A stretch of 64,000 nt of DNA from Escarpia spicata (GCA_963995525.1 CAXEFP010000001.1:1392201-1456200); one strand, 5' to 3'; positions 1-12,388 are shown, counted from the stretch's first letter. The notes: generated from the sequence alone by a model not told the origin. Numbers and translations: made by a program.

Positions 1-40
1 ACATTAAAGATCCTTCCGCCGAAAAAAGTGCACTACAAAT

Positions 41-220
41 ACCGTTTTGCTGTGATTTGCATTAATTTTTTTCGAAAACTTTCATATGGGACATGTTTGT
101 CTCGTGAGTACTGAAGGTACTGCTGCTTTAGACAAGAAAAAACTTCAAATGGGGATGAGTTTTCACACCTATAACTTACGTAATATGTTCTTGTAACTTA
201 CGTGACGGGGATAAAACGGT
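41..220. repeat. 8-bp inverted repeat inside the monomer
   Basis: accgtttt at offsets 41-48 and its exact reverse complement aaaacggt at 213-220 lie 164 bp apart, a distance close to half a monomer. The pair recurs in nearly every monomer (an exception is the aatatcg variant at 38511 and 41771, and aacggt stays intact in all I read except gatacaac in two class A' copies). It may be a relic of the half-monomer relationship rather than a functional hairpin, since the loop would be very long. Confidence 0.6.
172..203. repeat. Paired taacttacgt direct repeats with TTACGTAA palindrome
   Basis: Two identical 10-mers at offsets 172-181 and 194-203 are spaced 22 bp start to start. The first sits on the 8-bp palindrome TTACGTAA (176-183), the second runs into gtgacgggg. 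This pair is present in essentially every monomer. The commonest exception is ttacctaat, in class I monomers and the one at 18583, which breaks the palindrome. TTACGTAA matches the known binding consensus of some bZIP factors, but in satellite DNA this may be coincidence. Confidence 0.75.
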
Positions 221-243
221 AACATGCATTCCCATTTGGGGTT

Positions 244-278
244 AATCTAGTTATGTGTGTAGCTTGATATCAATCTAG
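244..278. repeat. TTGATATCAA palindrome between aatctag repeats
   Basis: A perfect 10-bp dyad lies at offsets 264-273, bracketed by two aatctag 7-mers at 244-250 and 272-278. The dyad is kept in almost all monomers. It is lost (gatattaatc) in the monomers starting at 51839, 57055 and 62272, which are corresponding members of the 16-monomer HOR. The central GATATC would cut almost every monomer and give a 326-bp ladder. Confidence 0.75.
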
Positions 279-3200
279 CCTTCGTGAAGATTTGTAACGT
301 GCAAAACATCTATTTGGGGTAAGACCACATTAAAGATCCTTCCGCCGAAAAAAGTGCACTACAAATACCGTTTTGCTGTGATATGCATTAATTTTTTTCG
401 AACACTTTGATATGGGACATGTTTGTCTCGTGAGTACTGAAGGTACTGCTGCTTTAGACAAGAAAAAACTTCAAATGGGGATGAGTTTTCACACCTATAA
501 CTTACGTAATATGTTCTTGTAACTTACGTGACGGGGATAAAACGGTAACATGCATTCCCATTTGGGGTTAATCTAGTTATGTGTGTAGCTTGATATCAAT
601 CTAGCCTTCGTGAAGATTTGTAACGTGCAAAACATCTATTTGGGGTAAGACCACATTAAAGATCCTTCCGCCGAAAAAAGTGCACTACAAATACCGTTTT
701 GCTGTGATATGCATTAATTTCTTTCGAACACTTTGATATGGGACATGTTTGTCTCGTGAGTACTGAAGGTACTGCTGCTTTAGACAAGAAAAAAATTCAA
801 ATGGGGATGAGTTTTCACACCTATAACTTACGTAATATGTTCTTGTAACTTACGTGACAGGGATAAAACGGTAACATGCATTCCCATTTGGGGTTAATCT
901 AGTTATGTGTGTAGCTTGATATCAATCTAGCCTTCGTGAAGATTTGTAACATGTAAATCATCTATTTGGGATAAGACCACATTAAGCATCCTTCCGCCGA
1001 AAAAAGTGCACTACAAATACCGTTTTGCTGTGATATGCATTAATTTTTTTCGAACACTTTGACATGGGACATGTTTGTCTCGTGAGTACTGAATGTACTG
1101 CTGCTTTAGACAAGATAAAACATCAAATGGGGATGAGTTTTCACACCTATAACTTACGTAATATGTTCTTGTAACTTACGTGACGGGGATAAAACGGTAA
1201 CAGGCATTCCCATTTGGGGTTAATCTAGTTATGTGTGTAGCTTGATATCAATCTAGCCTTCGTGAAGATTTGTAACGTGCAAAACATCTATTTGGGGTAA
1301 GACCACATTAAAGATCATTCCGCCGAAAAAAGTGCACTACAAATACCGTTTTGCTGTGATATGCATTAATTTTTTTCGAACATTTTGACATGGGACATGT
1401 TTGTCTCGTGAGTACTGAATGTACTGCTGCTTTAGACAAGATAAAACATCAAATGGGGATGAGTTTTCACACCTATAACTTACGTAATATGTTCTTGTAA
1501 CTTACGTGACGGGGATAAAACGGTAACATGCATTCCCATTTGGGGTTAATCTAGTTATGTGTGTAGCTTGATATCAATCTAGCCTTCGTGAAGATTTGTA
1601 ACGTGCAAAACATCTATTTGGGGTAAGACCACATTAAAGATCCTTCCGCCGAAAAAAGTGCACTACAAATACCGTTTTGCTGTGATTTGCATTAATTTTT
1701 TTCGAAAACTTTCATATGGGACATGTTTGTCTCGTGAGTACTGAAGGTACTGCTGCTTTAGACAAGAAAAAACTTCAAATGGGGATGAGTTTTCACACCT
1801 ATAACTTACGTAATATGTTCTTGTAACTTACGTGACGGGGATACAACGGTAACATGCATTCCCATTTGGGGTTAATCTAGTTATGTGTGTAGCTTGATAT
1901 CAATCTAGCCTTCGTGAAGATTTGTAACATGCAAAACATCTATTTGGGGTAAGACCACATTAAAGATCCTTCCGCCGAAAAAAGTGCACTACAAATACCG
2001 TTTTGCTGTGATATGCATTAATTTTTTTCGAACACTTTGATATGGGACATGTTTGTCTCGTGAGTACTGAAGGTACTGCTGCTTTAGACAAGAAAAAACT
2101 TCAAATGGGGATGAGTTTTCACACCTATAACTTACGTAATATGTTCTTGTAACTTACGTGACGGGGATAAAACGGTAACATGCATTCCCATTTGGGGTTA
2201 ATCTAGTTATGTGTGTAGCTTGATATCAATCTACCCTTCGTGAAGATTTGTAACATGCAAAACATCTATTTGGGGTAAGACCACATTAAGGATCCTTCCG
2301 CCGAAAAAAGTGCACTACAAATACCGTTTTGCTGTGATATGCATTAATTTGTTTCGAACACTTTGATATGGGACATGTTTGTCTCGTGAGTACTGAATGT
2401 ACTGCTGCTTTAGACAATATAAAACATCAAATGGGGATGAGTTTTCACACCTATAACTTACGTAATATGTTCTTGTAACTTACGTGACGGGGATAAAACG
2501 GTAACATGCATTCCCATTTGGGGTTAATCTAGTTATGTGTGTAGCTTGATATCAATCTAGCCTTCGTGAAGATTTGTAACGTGCAAAACATCTATTTGGG
2601 GTAAGACCACATTAAAGATCCTTCCGCCGAAAAAAGTGCACTACAAATACCGTTTTGCTGTGATATGCATTAATTTTTTTCGAACACTTTGATATGGGAC
2701 ATGTTTGTCTCGTGAGTACTGAAGGTACTGCTGCTTTAGACAAGAAAAAACTTCAAATGGGGATGAGTTTTCACACCTATAACTTACGTAATATGTTCTT
2801 GTAACTTACGTGACGGGGATAAAACGGTAACATGCATTCCCATTTGGGGTTAATCTAGTTATGTGTGTAGCTTGATATCAATCTAGCCTTCGTGAAGATT
2901 TGTAACGTGCAAAACATCTATTTGGGGTAAGACCACATTAAAGATCCTTCCGCCGAAAAAAGTGCACTACAAATACCGTTTTGCTGTGATATGCATTAAT
3001 TTTTTTCGAACACTTTGATATGGGACATGTTTGTCTCGTGAGTACTGAAGGTACTGCTGCTTTAGACAAGAAAAAACTTCAAATGGGGATGAGTTTTCAC
3101 ACCTATAACTTACGTAATATGTTCTTGTAACTTACGTGACGGGGATAAAACGGTAACATGCATTCCCATTTGGGGTTAATCTAGTTATGTGTGTAGCTTG

Positions 3201-3586
3201 ATATCAATCTAGCCTTCGTGAAGATTTGTAACATGCAAAACATATATTTGGGGTAAGACCACATTAAGGATCCTTCCGCCGAAAAAAGTGCACTACAAAT
3301 ACCGTTTTGCTGTGATATGCATTAATTTTTTTCGAACATTTTGACATGGGACATGTTTGTCTCGTGAGTACTGAATGTACTGCTGCTTTAGACAAGATAA
3401 AACATCAAATGGGGATGAGTTTTCACACCTATAACTTACGTAATATGTTCTTGTAACTTACGTGACGGGGATAAAACGGTAACATGCATTCCCATTTGGG
3501 GTTAATCTAGTTATGTGTGTAGCTTGATATCAATCTAGCCTTCGTGAAGATTTGTAACGTGCAAAACATCTATTTGGGGTAAGACC

Positions 3587-6500
3587 ACATTAAAGATCCT
3601 TCCGCCGAAAAAAGTGCACTACAAATACCGTTTTGCTGTGATTTGCATTAATTTTTTTCGAAAACTTTCATATGGGACATGTTTGTCTCGTGAGTACTGA
3701 AGGTACTGCTGCTTTAGACAAGAAAAAACTTCAAATGGGGATGAGTTTTCACACCTATAACTTACGTAATATGTTCTTGTAACTTACGTGACGGGGATAA
3801 AACGGTAACATGCATTCCCATTTGGGGTTAATCTAGTTATGTGTGTAGCTTGATATCAATCTAGCCTTCGTGAAGATTTGTAACGTGCAAAACATCTATT
3901 TGGGGTAAGACCACATTAAAGATCCTTCCGCCGAAAAAAGTGCACTACAAATACCGTTTTGCTGTGATATGCATTAATTTTTTTCGAACACTTTGATATG
4001 GGACATGTTTGTCTCGTGAGTACTGAAGGTACTGCTGCTTTAGACAAGAAAAAACTTCAAATGGGGATGAGTTTTCACACCTATAACTTACGTAATATGT
4101 TCTTGTAACTTACGTGACGGGGATAAAACGGTAACATGCATTCCCATTTGGGGTTAATCTAGTTATGTGTGTAGCTTGATATCAATCTAGCCTTCGTGAA
4201 GATTTGTAACGTGCAAAACATCTATTTGGGGTAAGACCACATTAAAGATCCTTCCGCCGAAAAAAGTGCACTACAAATACCGTTTTGCTGTGATATGCAT
4301 TAATTTCTTTCGAACACTTTGATATGGGACATGTTTGTCTCGTGAGTACTGAAGGTACTGCTGCTTTAGACAAGAAAAAAATTCAAATGGGGATGAGTTT
4401 TCACACCTATAACTTACGTAATATGTTCTTGTAACTTACGTGACAGGGATAAAACGGTAACATGCATTCCCATTTGGGGTTAATCTAGTTATGTGTGTAG
4501 CTTGATATCAATCTAGCCTTCGTGAAGATTTGTAACATGTAAATCATCTATTTGGGATAAGACCACATTAAGCATCCTTCCGCCGAAAAAAGTGCACTAC
4601 AAATACCGTTTTGCTGTGATATGCATTAATTTTTTTCGAACACTTTGACATGGGACATGTTTGTCTCGTGAGTACTGAATGTACTGCTGCTTTAGACAAG
4701 ATAAAACATCAAATGGGGATGAGTTTTCACACCTATAACTTACGTAATATGTTCTTGTAACTTACGTGACGGGGATAAAACGGTAACAGGCATTCCCATT
4801 TGGGGTTAATCTAGTTATGTGTGTAGCTTGATATCAATCTAGCCTTCGTGAAGATTTGTAACGTGCAAAACATCTATTTGGGGTAAGACCACATTAAAGA
4901 TCATTCCGCCGAAAAAAGTGCACTACAAATACCGTTTTGGTGTGATATGCATTAATTTTTTTCGAACATTTTGACATGGGACATGTTTGTCTCGTGAGTA
5001 CTGAATGTACTGCTGCTTTAGACAAGATAAAACATCAAATGGGGATGAGTTTTCACACCTATAACTTACGTAATATGTTCTTGTAACTTACGTGACGGGG
5101 ATAAAACGGTAACATGCATTCCCATTTGGGGTTAATCTAGTTATGTGTGTAGCTTGATATCAATCTAGCCTTCGTGAAGATTTGTAACGTGCAAAACATC
5201 TATTTGGGGTAAGACCACATTAAAGATCCTTCCGCCGAAAAAAGTGCACTACAAATACCGTTTTGCTGTGATTTGCATTAATTTTTTTCGAAAACTTTCA
5301 TATGGGACATGTTTGTCTCGTGAGTACTGAAGGTACTGCTGCTTTAGACAAGAAAAAACTTCAAATGGGGATGAGTTTTCACACCTATAACTTACGTAAT
5401 ATGTTCTTGTAACTTACGTGACGGGGATACAACGGTAACATGCATTCCCATTTGGGGTTAATCTAGTTATGTGTGTAGCTTGATATCAATCTAGCCTTCG
5501 TGAAGATTTGTAACATGCAAAACATCTATTTGGGGTAAGACCACATTAAAGATCCTTCCGCCGAAAAAAGTGCACTACAAATACCGTTTTGCTGTGATAT
5601 GCATTAATTTTTTTCGAACACTTTGATATGGGACATGTTTGTCTCGTGAGTACTGAAGGTACTGCTGCTTTAGACAAGAAAAAACTTCAAATGGGGATGA
5701 GTTTTCACACCTATAACTTACGTAATATGTTCTTGTAACTTACGTGACGGGGATAAAACGGTAACATGCATTCCCATTTGGGGTTAATCTAGTTATGTGT
5801 GTAGCTTGATATCAATCTACCCTTCGTGAAGATTTGTAACATGCAAAACATCTATTTGGGGTAAGACCACATTAAGGATCCTTCCGCCGAAAAAAGTGCA
5901 CTACAAATACCGTTTTGCTGTGATATGCATTAATTTGTTTCGAACACTTTGATATGGGACATGTTTGTCTCGTGAGTACTGAATGTACTGCTGCTTTAGA
6001 CAATATAAAACATCAAATGGGGATGAGTTTTCACACCTATAACTTACGTAATATGTTCTTGTAACTTACGTGACGGGGATAAAACGGTAACATGCATTCC
6101 CATTTGGGGTTAATCTAGTTATGTGTGTAGCTTGATATCAATCTAGCCTTCGTGAAGATTTGTAACGTGCAAAACATCTATTTGGGGTAAGACCACATTA
6201 AAGATCCTTCCGCCGAAAAAAGTGCACTACAAATACCGTTTTGCTGTGATATGCATTAATTTTTTTCGAACACTTTGATATGGGACATGTTTGTCTCGTG
6301 AGTACTGAAGGTACTGCTGCTTTAGACAAGAAAAAACTTCAAATGGGGATGAGTTTTCACACCTATAACTTACGTAATATGTTCTTGTAACTTACGTGAC
6401 AGGGATAAAACGGTAACATGCATTCCCATTTGGGGTTAATCTAGTTATGTGTGTAGCTTGATATCAATCTAGCCTTCGTGAAGATTTGTAACATGTAAAT

Positions 6501-6846
6501 CATCTATTTGGGATAAGACCACATTAAGCATCCTTCCGCCGAAAAAAGTGCACTACAAATACCGTTTTGCTGTGATATGCATTAATTTTTTTCGAACACT
6601 TTGACATGGGACATGTTTGTCTCGTGAGTACTGAATGTACTGCTCCTTTAGACAAGATAAAACATCAAATGGGGATGAGTTTTCACACCTATAACTTACG
6701 TAATATGTTCTTGTAACTTACGTGACGGGGATAAAACGGTAACAGGCATTCCCATTTGGGGTTAATCTAGTTATGTGTGTAGCTTGATATCAATCTAGCC
6801 TTCGTGAAGATTTGTAACGTGCAAAACATCTATTTGGGGTAAGACC
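3587..6846. repeat. Higher-order repeat copy 2, contracted to 10 monomers
   Basis: Order A, B, C, D, E, A', B', F, then a B/C hybrid and a second D, then A of the next copy. Copy 1 has B, B'', G in the place of hybrid and D, so one monomer was lost and the C-D 3' part replaced the expected tail. The class A' monomer here carries gatacaac, like copy 1 but unlike copies 3 and 4, so copies 1 and 2 share a private variant. Private changes include ttttggtgtg near 4939 and tgctccttt near 6643. Confidence 0.9.
6195..6520. repeat. Chimeric B/C monomer at a recombination point
   Basis: The 5' two thirds is class B: aaagatcc, a plain T7 run before CGAA, gaaggt and gaaaaaacttc. From about offset 207 it becomes class C: gacaggg, then aacatgtaaatc and tttgggataag. 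In C monomers these 3' variants always travel with aatttctttcg and gaaaaaaattc, which are absent here. The switch lies between offsets 143 and 207. It is followed by a class D monomer, as C always is. Confidence 0.88.
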
Positions 6847-9800
6847 ACATTAAAGATCCTTCCGCCGAAAAAAGTGCACTACAAATACCGTTTTGCTGTG
6901 ATTTGCATTAATTTTTTTCGAAAACTTTCATATGGGACATGTTTGTCTCGTGAGTACTGAAGGTACTGGTGCTTTAGACAAGAAAAAACTTCAAATGGGG
7001 ATGAGTTTTCACACCTATAACTTACGTAATATGTTCTTGTAACTTACGTGACGGGGATAAAACGGTAACATGCATTCCCATTTGGGGTTAATCTAGTTAT
7101 GTGTGTAGCTTGATATCAATCTAGCCTTCGTGAAGATTTGTAACGTGCAAAACATCTATTTGGGGTAAGACCACATTAAAGATCCTTCCGCCGAAAAAAG
7201 TGCACTACAAATACCGTTTTGCTGTGATATGCATTAATTTTTTTCGAACACTTTGATATGGGACATGTTTGTCTCGTGAGTACTGAAGGTACTGCTGCTT
7301 TAGACAAGAAAAAACTTCAAATGGGGATGAGTTTTCACACCTATAACTTACGTAATATGTTCTTGTAACTTACGTGACGGGGATAAAACGGTAACATGCA
7401 TTCCCATTTGCGGTTAATCTAGTTATGTGTGTAGCTTGATATCAATCTAGCCTTCGTGAAGATTTGTAACGTGCAAAACATCTATTTGGGGTAAGACCAC
7501 ATTAAAGATCCTTCCGCCGAAAAAAGTGCACTACAAATACCGTTTTGCTGTGATATGCATTAATTTCTTTCGAACACTTTGATATGGGACATGTTTGTCT
7601 CGTGAGTACTGAAGGTACTGCTGCTTTAGACAAGAAAAAAATTCAAATGGGGATGAGTTTTCACACCTATAACTTACGTAATATGTTCTTGTAACTTACG
7701 TGACAGGGATAAAACGGTAACATGCATTCCCATTTGGGGTTAATCTAGTTATGTGTGTAGCTTGATATCAATCTAGCCTTCGTGAAGATTTGTAACATGT
7801 AAATCATCTATTTGGGATAAGACCACATTAAGCATCCTTCCGCCGAAAAAAGTGCACTACAAATACCGTTTTGCTGTGATATGCATTAATTTTTTTCGAA
7901 CACTTTGACATGGGACATGTTTGTCTCGTGAGTACTGAATGTACTGCTGCTTTAGACAAGATAAAACATCAAATGGGGATGAGTTTTCACACCTATAACT
8001 TACGTAATATGTTCTTGTAACTTACGTGACGGGGATAAAACGGTAACAGGCATTCCCATTTGGGGTTAATCTAGTTATGTGTGTAGCTTGATATCAATCT
8101 AGCCTTCGTGAAGATTTGTAACGTGCAAAACATCTATTTGGGGTAAGACCACATTAAAGATCATTCCGCCGAAAAAAGTGCACTACAAATACCGTTTTGC
8201 TGTGATATGCATTAATTTTTTTCGAACATTTTGACATGGGACATGTTTGTCTCGTGAGTACTGAATGTACTGCTGCTTTAGACAAGATAAAACATCAAAT
8301 GGGGATGAGTTTTCACACCTATAACTTACGTAATATGTTCTTGTAACTTACGTGACGGGGATAAAACGGTAACATGCATTCCCATTTGGGGTTAATCTAG
8401 TTATGTGTGTAGCTTGATATCAATCTAGCCTTCGTGAAGATTTGTAACGTGCAAAACATCTATTTGGGGTAAGACCACATTAAAGATCCTTCCGCCGAAA
8501 AAAGTGCACTACAAATACCGTTTTGCTGTGATTTGCATTAATTTTTTTCGAAAACTTTCATATGGGACATGTTTGTCTCGTGAGTACTGAAGGTACTGCT
8601 GCTTTAGACAAGAAAAAACTTCAAATGGGGATGAGTTTTCACACCTATAACTTACGTAATATGTTCTTGTAACTTACGTGACGGGGATAAAACGGTAACA
8701 TGCATTCCCATTTGGGGTTAATCTAGTTATGTGTGTAGCTTGATATCAATCTAGCCTTCGTGAAGATTTGTAACATGCAAAACATCTATTTGGGGTAAGA
8801 CCACATTAAAGATCCTTCCGCCGAAAAAAGTGCACTACAAATACCGTTTTGCTGTGATATGCATTAATTTTTTTCGAACACTTTGATATGGGACATGTTT
8901 GTCTCGTGAGTACTGAAGGTACTGCTGCTTTAGACAAGAAAAAACTTCAAATGGGGATGAGTTTTCACACCTATAACTTACGTAATATGTTCTTGTAACT
9001 TACGTGACGGGGATAAAACGGTAACATGCATTCCCATTTGGGGTTAATCTAGTTATGTGTGTAGCTTGATATCAATCTACCCTTCGTGAAGATTTGTAAC
9101 ATGCAAAACATCTATTTGGGGTAAGACCACATTAAGGATCCTTCCGCCGAAAAAAGTGCACTACAAATACCGTTTTGCTGTGATATGCATTAATTTGTTT
9201 CGAACACTTTGATATGGGACATGTTTGTCTCGTGAGTACTGAATGTACTGCTGCTTTAGACAATATAAAACATCAAATGGGGATGAGTTTTCACACCTAT
9301 AACTTACGTAATATGTTCTTGTAACTTACGTGACGGGGATAAAACGGTAACATGCATTCCCATTTGGGGTTAATCTAGTTATGTGTGTAGCTTGATATCA
9401 ATCTAGCCTTCGTGAAGATTTGTAACGTGCAAAACATCTATTTGGGGTAAGACCACATTAAAGATCCTTCCGCCGAAAAAAGTGCACTACAAATACCGTT
9501 TTGCTGTGATATGCATTAATTTTTTTCGAACACTTTGATATGGGACATGTTTGTCTCGTGAGTACTGAAGGTACTGCTGCTTTAGACAAGAAAAAACTTC
9601 AAATGGGGATGAGTTTTCACACCTATAACTTACGTAATATGTTCTTGTAACTTACGTGACGGGGATAAAACGGTAACATGCATTCCCATTTGGGGTTAAT
9701 CTAGTTATGTGTGTAGCTTGATATCAATCTAGCCTTCGTGAAGATTTGTAACGTGCAAAACATCTATTTGGGGTAAGACCACATTAAAGATCCTTCCGCC

Positions 9801-10432
9801 GAAAAAAGTGCACTACAAATACCGTTTTGCTGTGATATGCATTAATTTTTTTCGAACACTTTGATATGGGACATGTTTGTCTCGTGAGTACTGAAGGTAC
9901 TGCTGCTTTAGACAAGAAAAAACTTCAAATGGGGATGAGTTTTCACACCTATAACTTACGTAATATGTTCTTGTAACTTACGTGACGGGGATAAAACGGT
10001 AACATGCATTCCCATTTGGGGTTAATCTAGTTATGTGTGTAGCTTGATATCAATCTAGCCTTCGTGAAGATTTGTAACATGCAAAACATATATTTGGGGT
10101 AAGACCACATTAAGGATCCTTCCGCCGAAAAAAGTGCACTACAAATACCGTTTTGCTGTGATATGCATTAATTTTTTTCGAACATTTTGACATGGGACAT
10201 GTTTGTCTCGTGAGTACTGAATGTACTGCTGCTTTAGACAAGATAAAACATCAAATGGGGATGAGTTTTCACACCTATAACTTACGTAATATGTTCTTGT
10301 AACTTACGTGACGGGGATAAAACGGTAACATGCATTCCCATTTGGGGTTAATCTAGTTATGTGTGTAGCTTGATATCAATCTAGCCTTCGTGAAGATTTG
10401 TAACGTGCAAAACATCTATTTGGGGTAAGACC
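6847..10432. repeat. 11-monomer higher-order repeat, copy 3
   Basis: Full order A, B, C, D, E, A', B', F, B, B'', G, length 3,586 bp. Only a few differences from copy 1 are visible: ggtactggtgc near 6964, tttgcggtt near 7408, and gataaaac instead of gatacaac in A' (8477). Near identity of non-adjacent copies, with greater divergence between monomers inside one copy, is the signature of HOR amplification. Confidence 0.93.
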
Positions 10433-12388
10433 ACATTAAAGATCCTTCCGCCGAAAAAAGTGCACTACAAATACCGTTTTGCTGTGATTTGCATTAATTT
10501 TTTTCGAAAACTTTCATATGGGACATGTTTGTCTCGTGAGTACTGAAGGTACTGCTGCTTTAGACAAGAAAAAACTTCAAATGGGGATGAGTTTTCACAC
10601 CTATAACTTACGTAATATGTTCTTGTAACTTACGTGACGGGGATAAAACGGTAACATGCATTCCCATTTGGGGTTAATCTAGTTATGTGTGTAGCTTGAT
10701 ATCAATCTAGCCTTCGTGAAGATTTGTAACGTGCAAAACATCTATTTGGGGTAAGACCACATTAAAGATCCTTCCGCCGAAAAAAGTGCACTACAAATAC
10801 CGTTTTGCTGTGATATGCATTAATTTTTTTCGAACACTTTGATATGGGACATGTTTGTCTCGAGAGTACTGAAGGTACTGCTGCTTTAGACAAGAAAAAA
10901 CTTCAAATGGGGATGAGTTTTCACACCTATAACTTACGTAATATGTTCTTGTAACTTACGTGACGGGGATAAAACGGTAACATGCATTCCCATTTGGGGT
11001 TAATCTAGTTATGTGTGTAGCTTGATATCAATCTAGCCTTCGTGAAGATTTGTAACGTGCAAAACATCTATTTGGGGTAAGACCACATTAAAGATCCTTC
11101 CGCCGAAAAAAGTGCACTACAAATACCGTTTTGCTGTGATATGCATTAATTTCTTTCGAACACTTTGATATGGGACATGTTTGTCTCGTGAGTACTGAAG
11201 GTACTGCTGCTTTAGACAAGAAAAAAATTCAAATGGGGATGAGTTTTCACACCTATAACTTACGTAATATGTTCTTGTAACTTACGTGACAGGGATAAAA
11301 CGGTAACATGCATTCCCATTTGGGGTTAATCTAGTTATGTGTGTAGCTTGATATCAATCTAGCCTTCGTGAAGATTTGTAACATGTAAATCATCTATTTG
11401 GGATAAGACCACATTAAGCATCCTTCCGCCGAAAAAAGTGCACTACAAATACCGTTTTGCTGTGATATGCATTAATTTTTTTCGAACACTTTGACATGGG
11501 ACATGTTTGTCTCGTGAGTACTGAATGTACTGCTGCTTTAGACAAGATAAAACATCAAATGGGGATGAGTTTTCACACCTATAACTTACGTAATATGTTC
11601 TTGTAACTTACGTGACGGGGATAAAACGGTAACAGGCATTCCCATTTGGGGTTAATCTAGTTATGTGTGTAGCTTGATATCAATCTAGCCTTCTTGAAGA
11701 TTTGTAACGTGCAAAACATCTATTTGGGGTAAGACCACATTAAAGATCATTCCGCCGAAAAAAGTGCACTACAAATACCGTTTTGCTGTGATATGCATTA
11801 ATTTTTTTCGAACATTTTGACATGGGACATGTTTGTCTCGTGAGTACTGAATGTACTGCTGCTTTAGACAAGATAAAACATCAAATGGGGATGAGTTTTC
11901 ACACCTATAACTTACGTAATATGTTCTTGTAACTTACGTGACGGGGATAAAACGGTAACATGCATTCCCATTTGGGGTTAATCTAGTTATGTGTGTAGCT
12001 TGATATCAATCTAGCCTTCGTGAAGATTTGTAACGTGCAAAACATCTATTTGGGGTAAGACCACATTAAAGATCCTTCCGCCGAAAAAAGTGCACTACAA
12101 ATACCGTTTTGCTGTGATTTGCATTAATTTTTTTCGAAAACTTTCATATGGGACATGTTTGTCTCGTGAGTACTGAAGGTACTGCTGCTTTAGACAAGAA
12201 AAAACTTCAAATGGGGATGAGTTTTCACACCTATAACTTACGTAATATGTTCTTGTAACTTACGTGACGGGGATAAAACGGTAACATGCATTCCCATTTG
12301 GGGTTAATCTAGTTATGTGTGTAGCTTGATATCAATCTAGCCTTCGTGAAGATTTGTAACATGCAAAACATCTATTTGGGGTAAGACC
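10433..12388. repeat. Higher-order repeat copy 4, truncated after six monomers
   Basis: Contains A, B, C, D, E, A' in the expected order, then stops: where B' should follow at 12389 there is a class H monomer (gatttgc with gaaaactttgatatg and gggattaatc). The junction marks the end of the regular 11-monomer HOR zone. Private changes include ctcgagagt near 10860 and ttcttgaag near 11694. Confidence 0.9.

Larger units (their letters stand above)
1..326. repeat. Reference satellite monomer (class A)
   Basis: Used here to number offsets. About 122 of 326 bases are G or C. Landmarks: CCGCCG-like start at 16-21, A6 run at 22-27, GTGCAC at 28-33, T7 run at 66-72 overlapping TTCGAA at 71-76, AGTACT at 107-112, A6 run at 137-142, a pair of taacttacgt direct repeats at 172-181 and 194-203, cccatttgggg at 231-241, TTGATATCAA at 264-273 and a second gggg at 316-319. 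There are 11 CpG dinucleotides. Class A is defined by T at 57 (gatttgc) and the string gaaaactttcatatg after TTC. The other classes differ from it at a handful of linked positions. The phase (first base) is my choice and has no biological meaning. Confidence 0.95.
1..3586. repeat. 11-monomer higher-order repeat, copy 1
   Basis: Eleven monomers in the order A, B, C, D, E, A', B', F, B, B'', G. Diagnostic variants: C (653) has aatttctttcg, gaaaaaaattc, gacaggg and aacatgtaaatc; D (979) has aagcatcc and aacaggcatt; E (1305) has aaagatcattcc; A' (1631) has gatacaac and aacatgc; B' (1957) has ctaccc; F (2283) has aatttgtttcg and caatataaaac; B'' (2935) ends in catatattt; G (3261) has aaggatcc, aacattttgacatg, gaatgt and gataaaacatc. 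The next A begins at 3587, exactly 11 x 326 later, and the same order restarts. The start of the window is not necessarily the true HOR boundary. Confidence 0.93.

Noticed and set aside
176..183. TTACGTAA as a promoter or enhancer element
   Set aside because: The match to a bZIP site is real, but there is no gene or core promoter in the window for it to serve, so I report it only as a conserved satellite motif.
172..215. CENP-B box-like motif around cttacgtgacgggga
   Set aside because: It resembles part of the box (TT, CG and CGGG elements), but the spacing does not fit the core nTTCGnnnnAnnCGGGn. The ttcg at 71-74 and at 281-284 do not fit either.
3587..12388. Assembly duplication as the cause of near-identical HOR copies
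   Set aside because: The copies carry private changes and one has a real contraction with a chimeric monomer, so they are not plain duplicates of the same reads. Collapse or expansion of copy number still cannot be excluded without reads.
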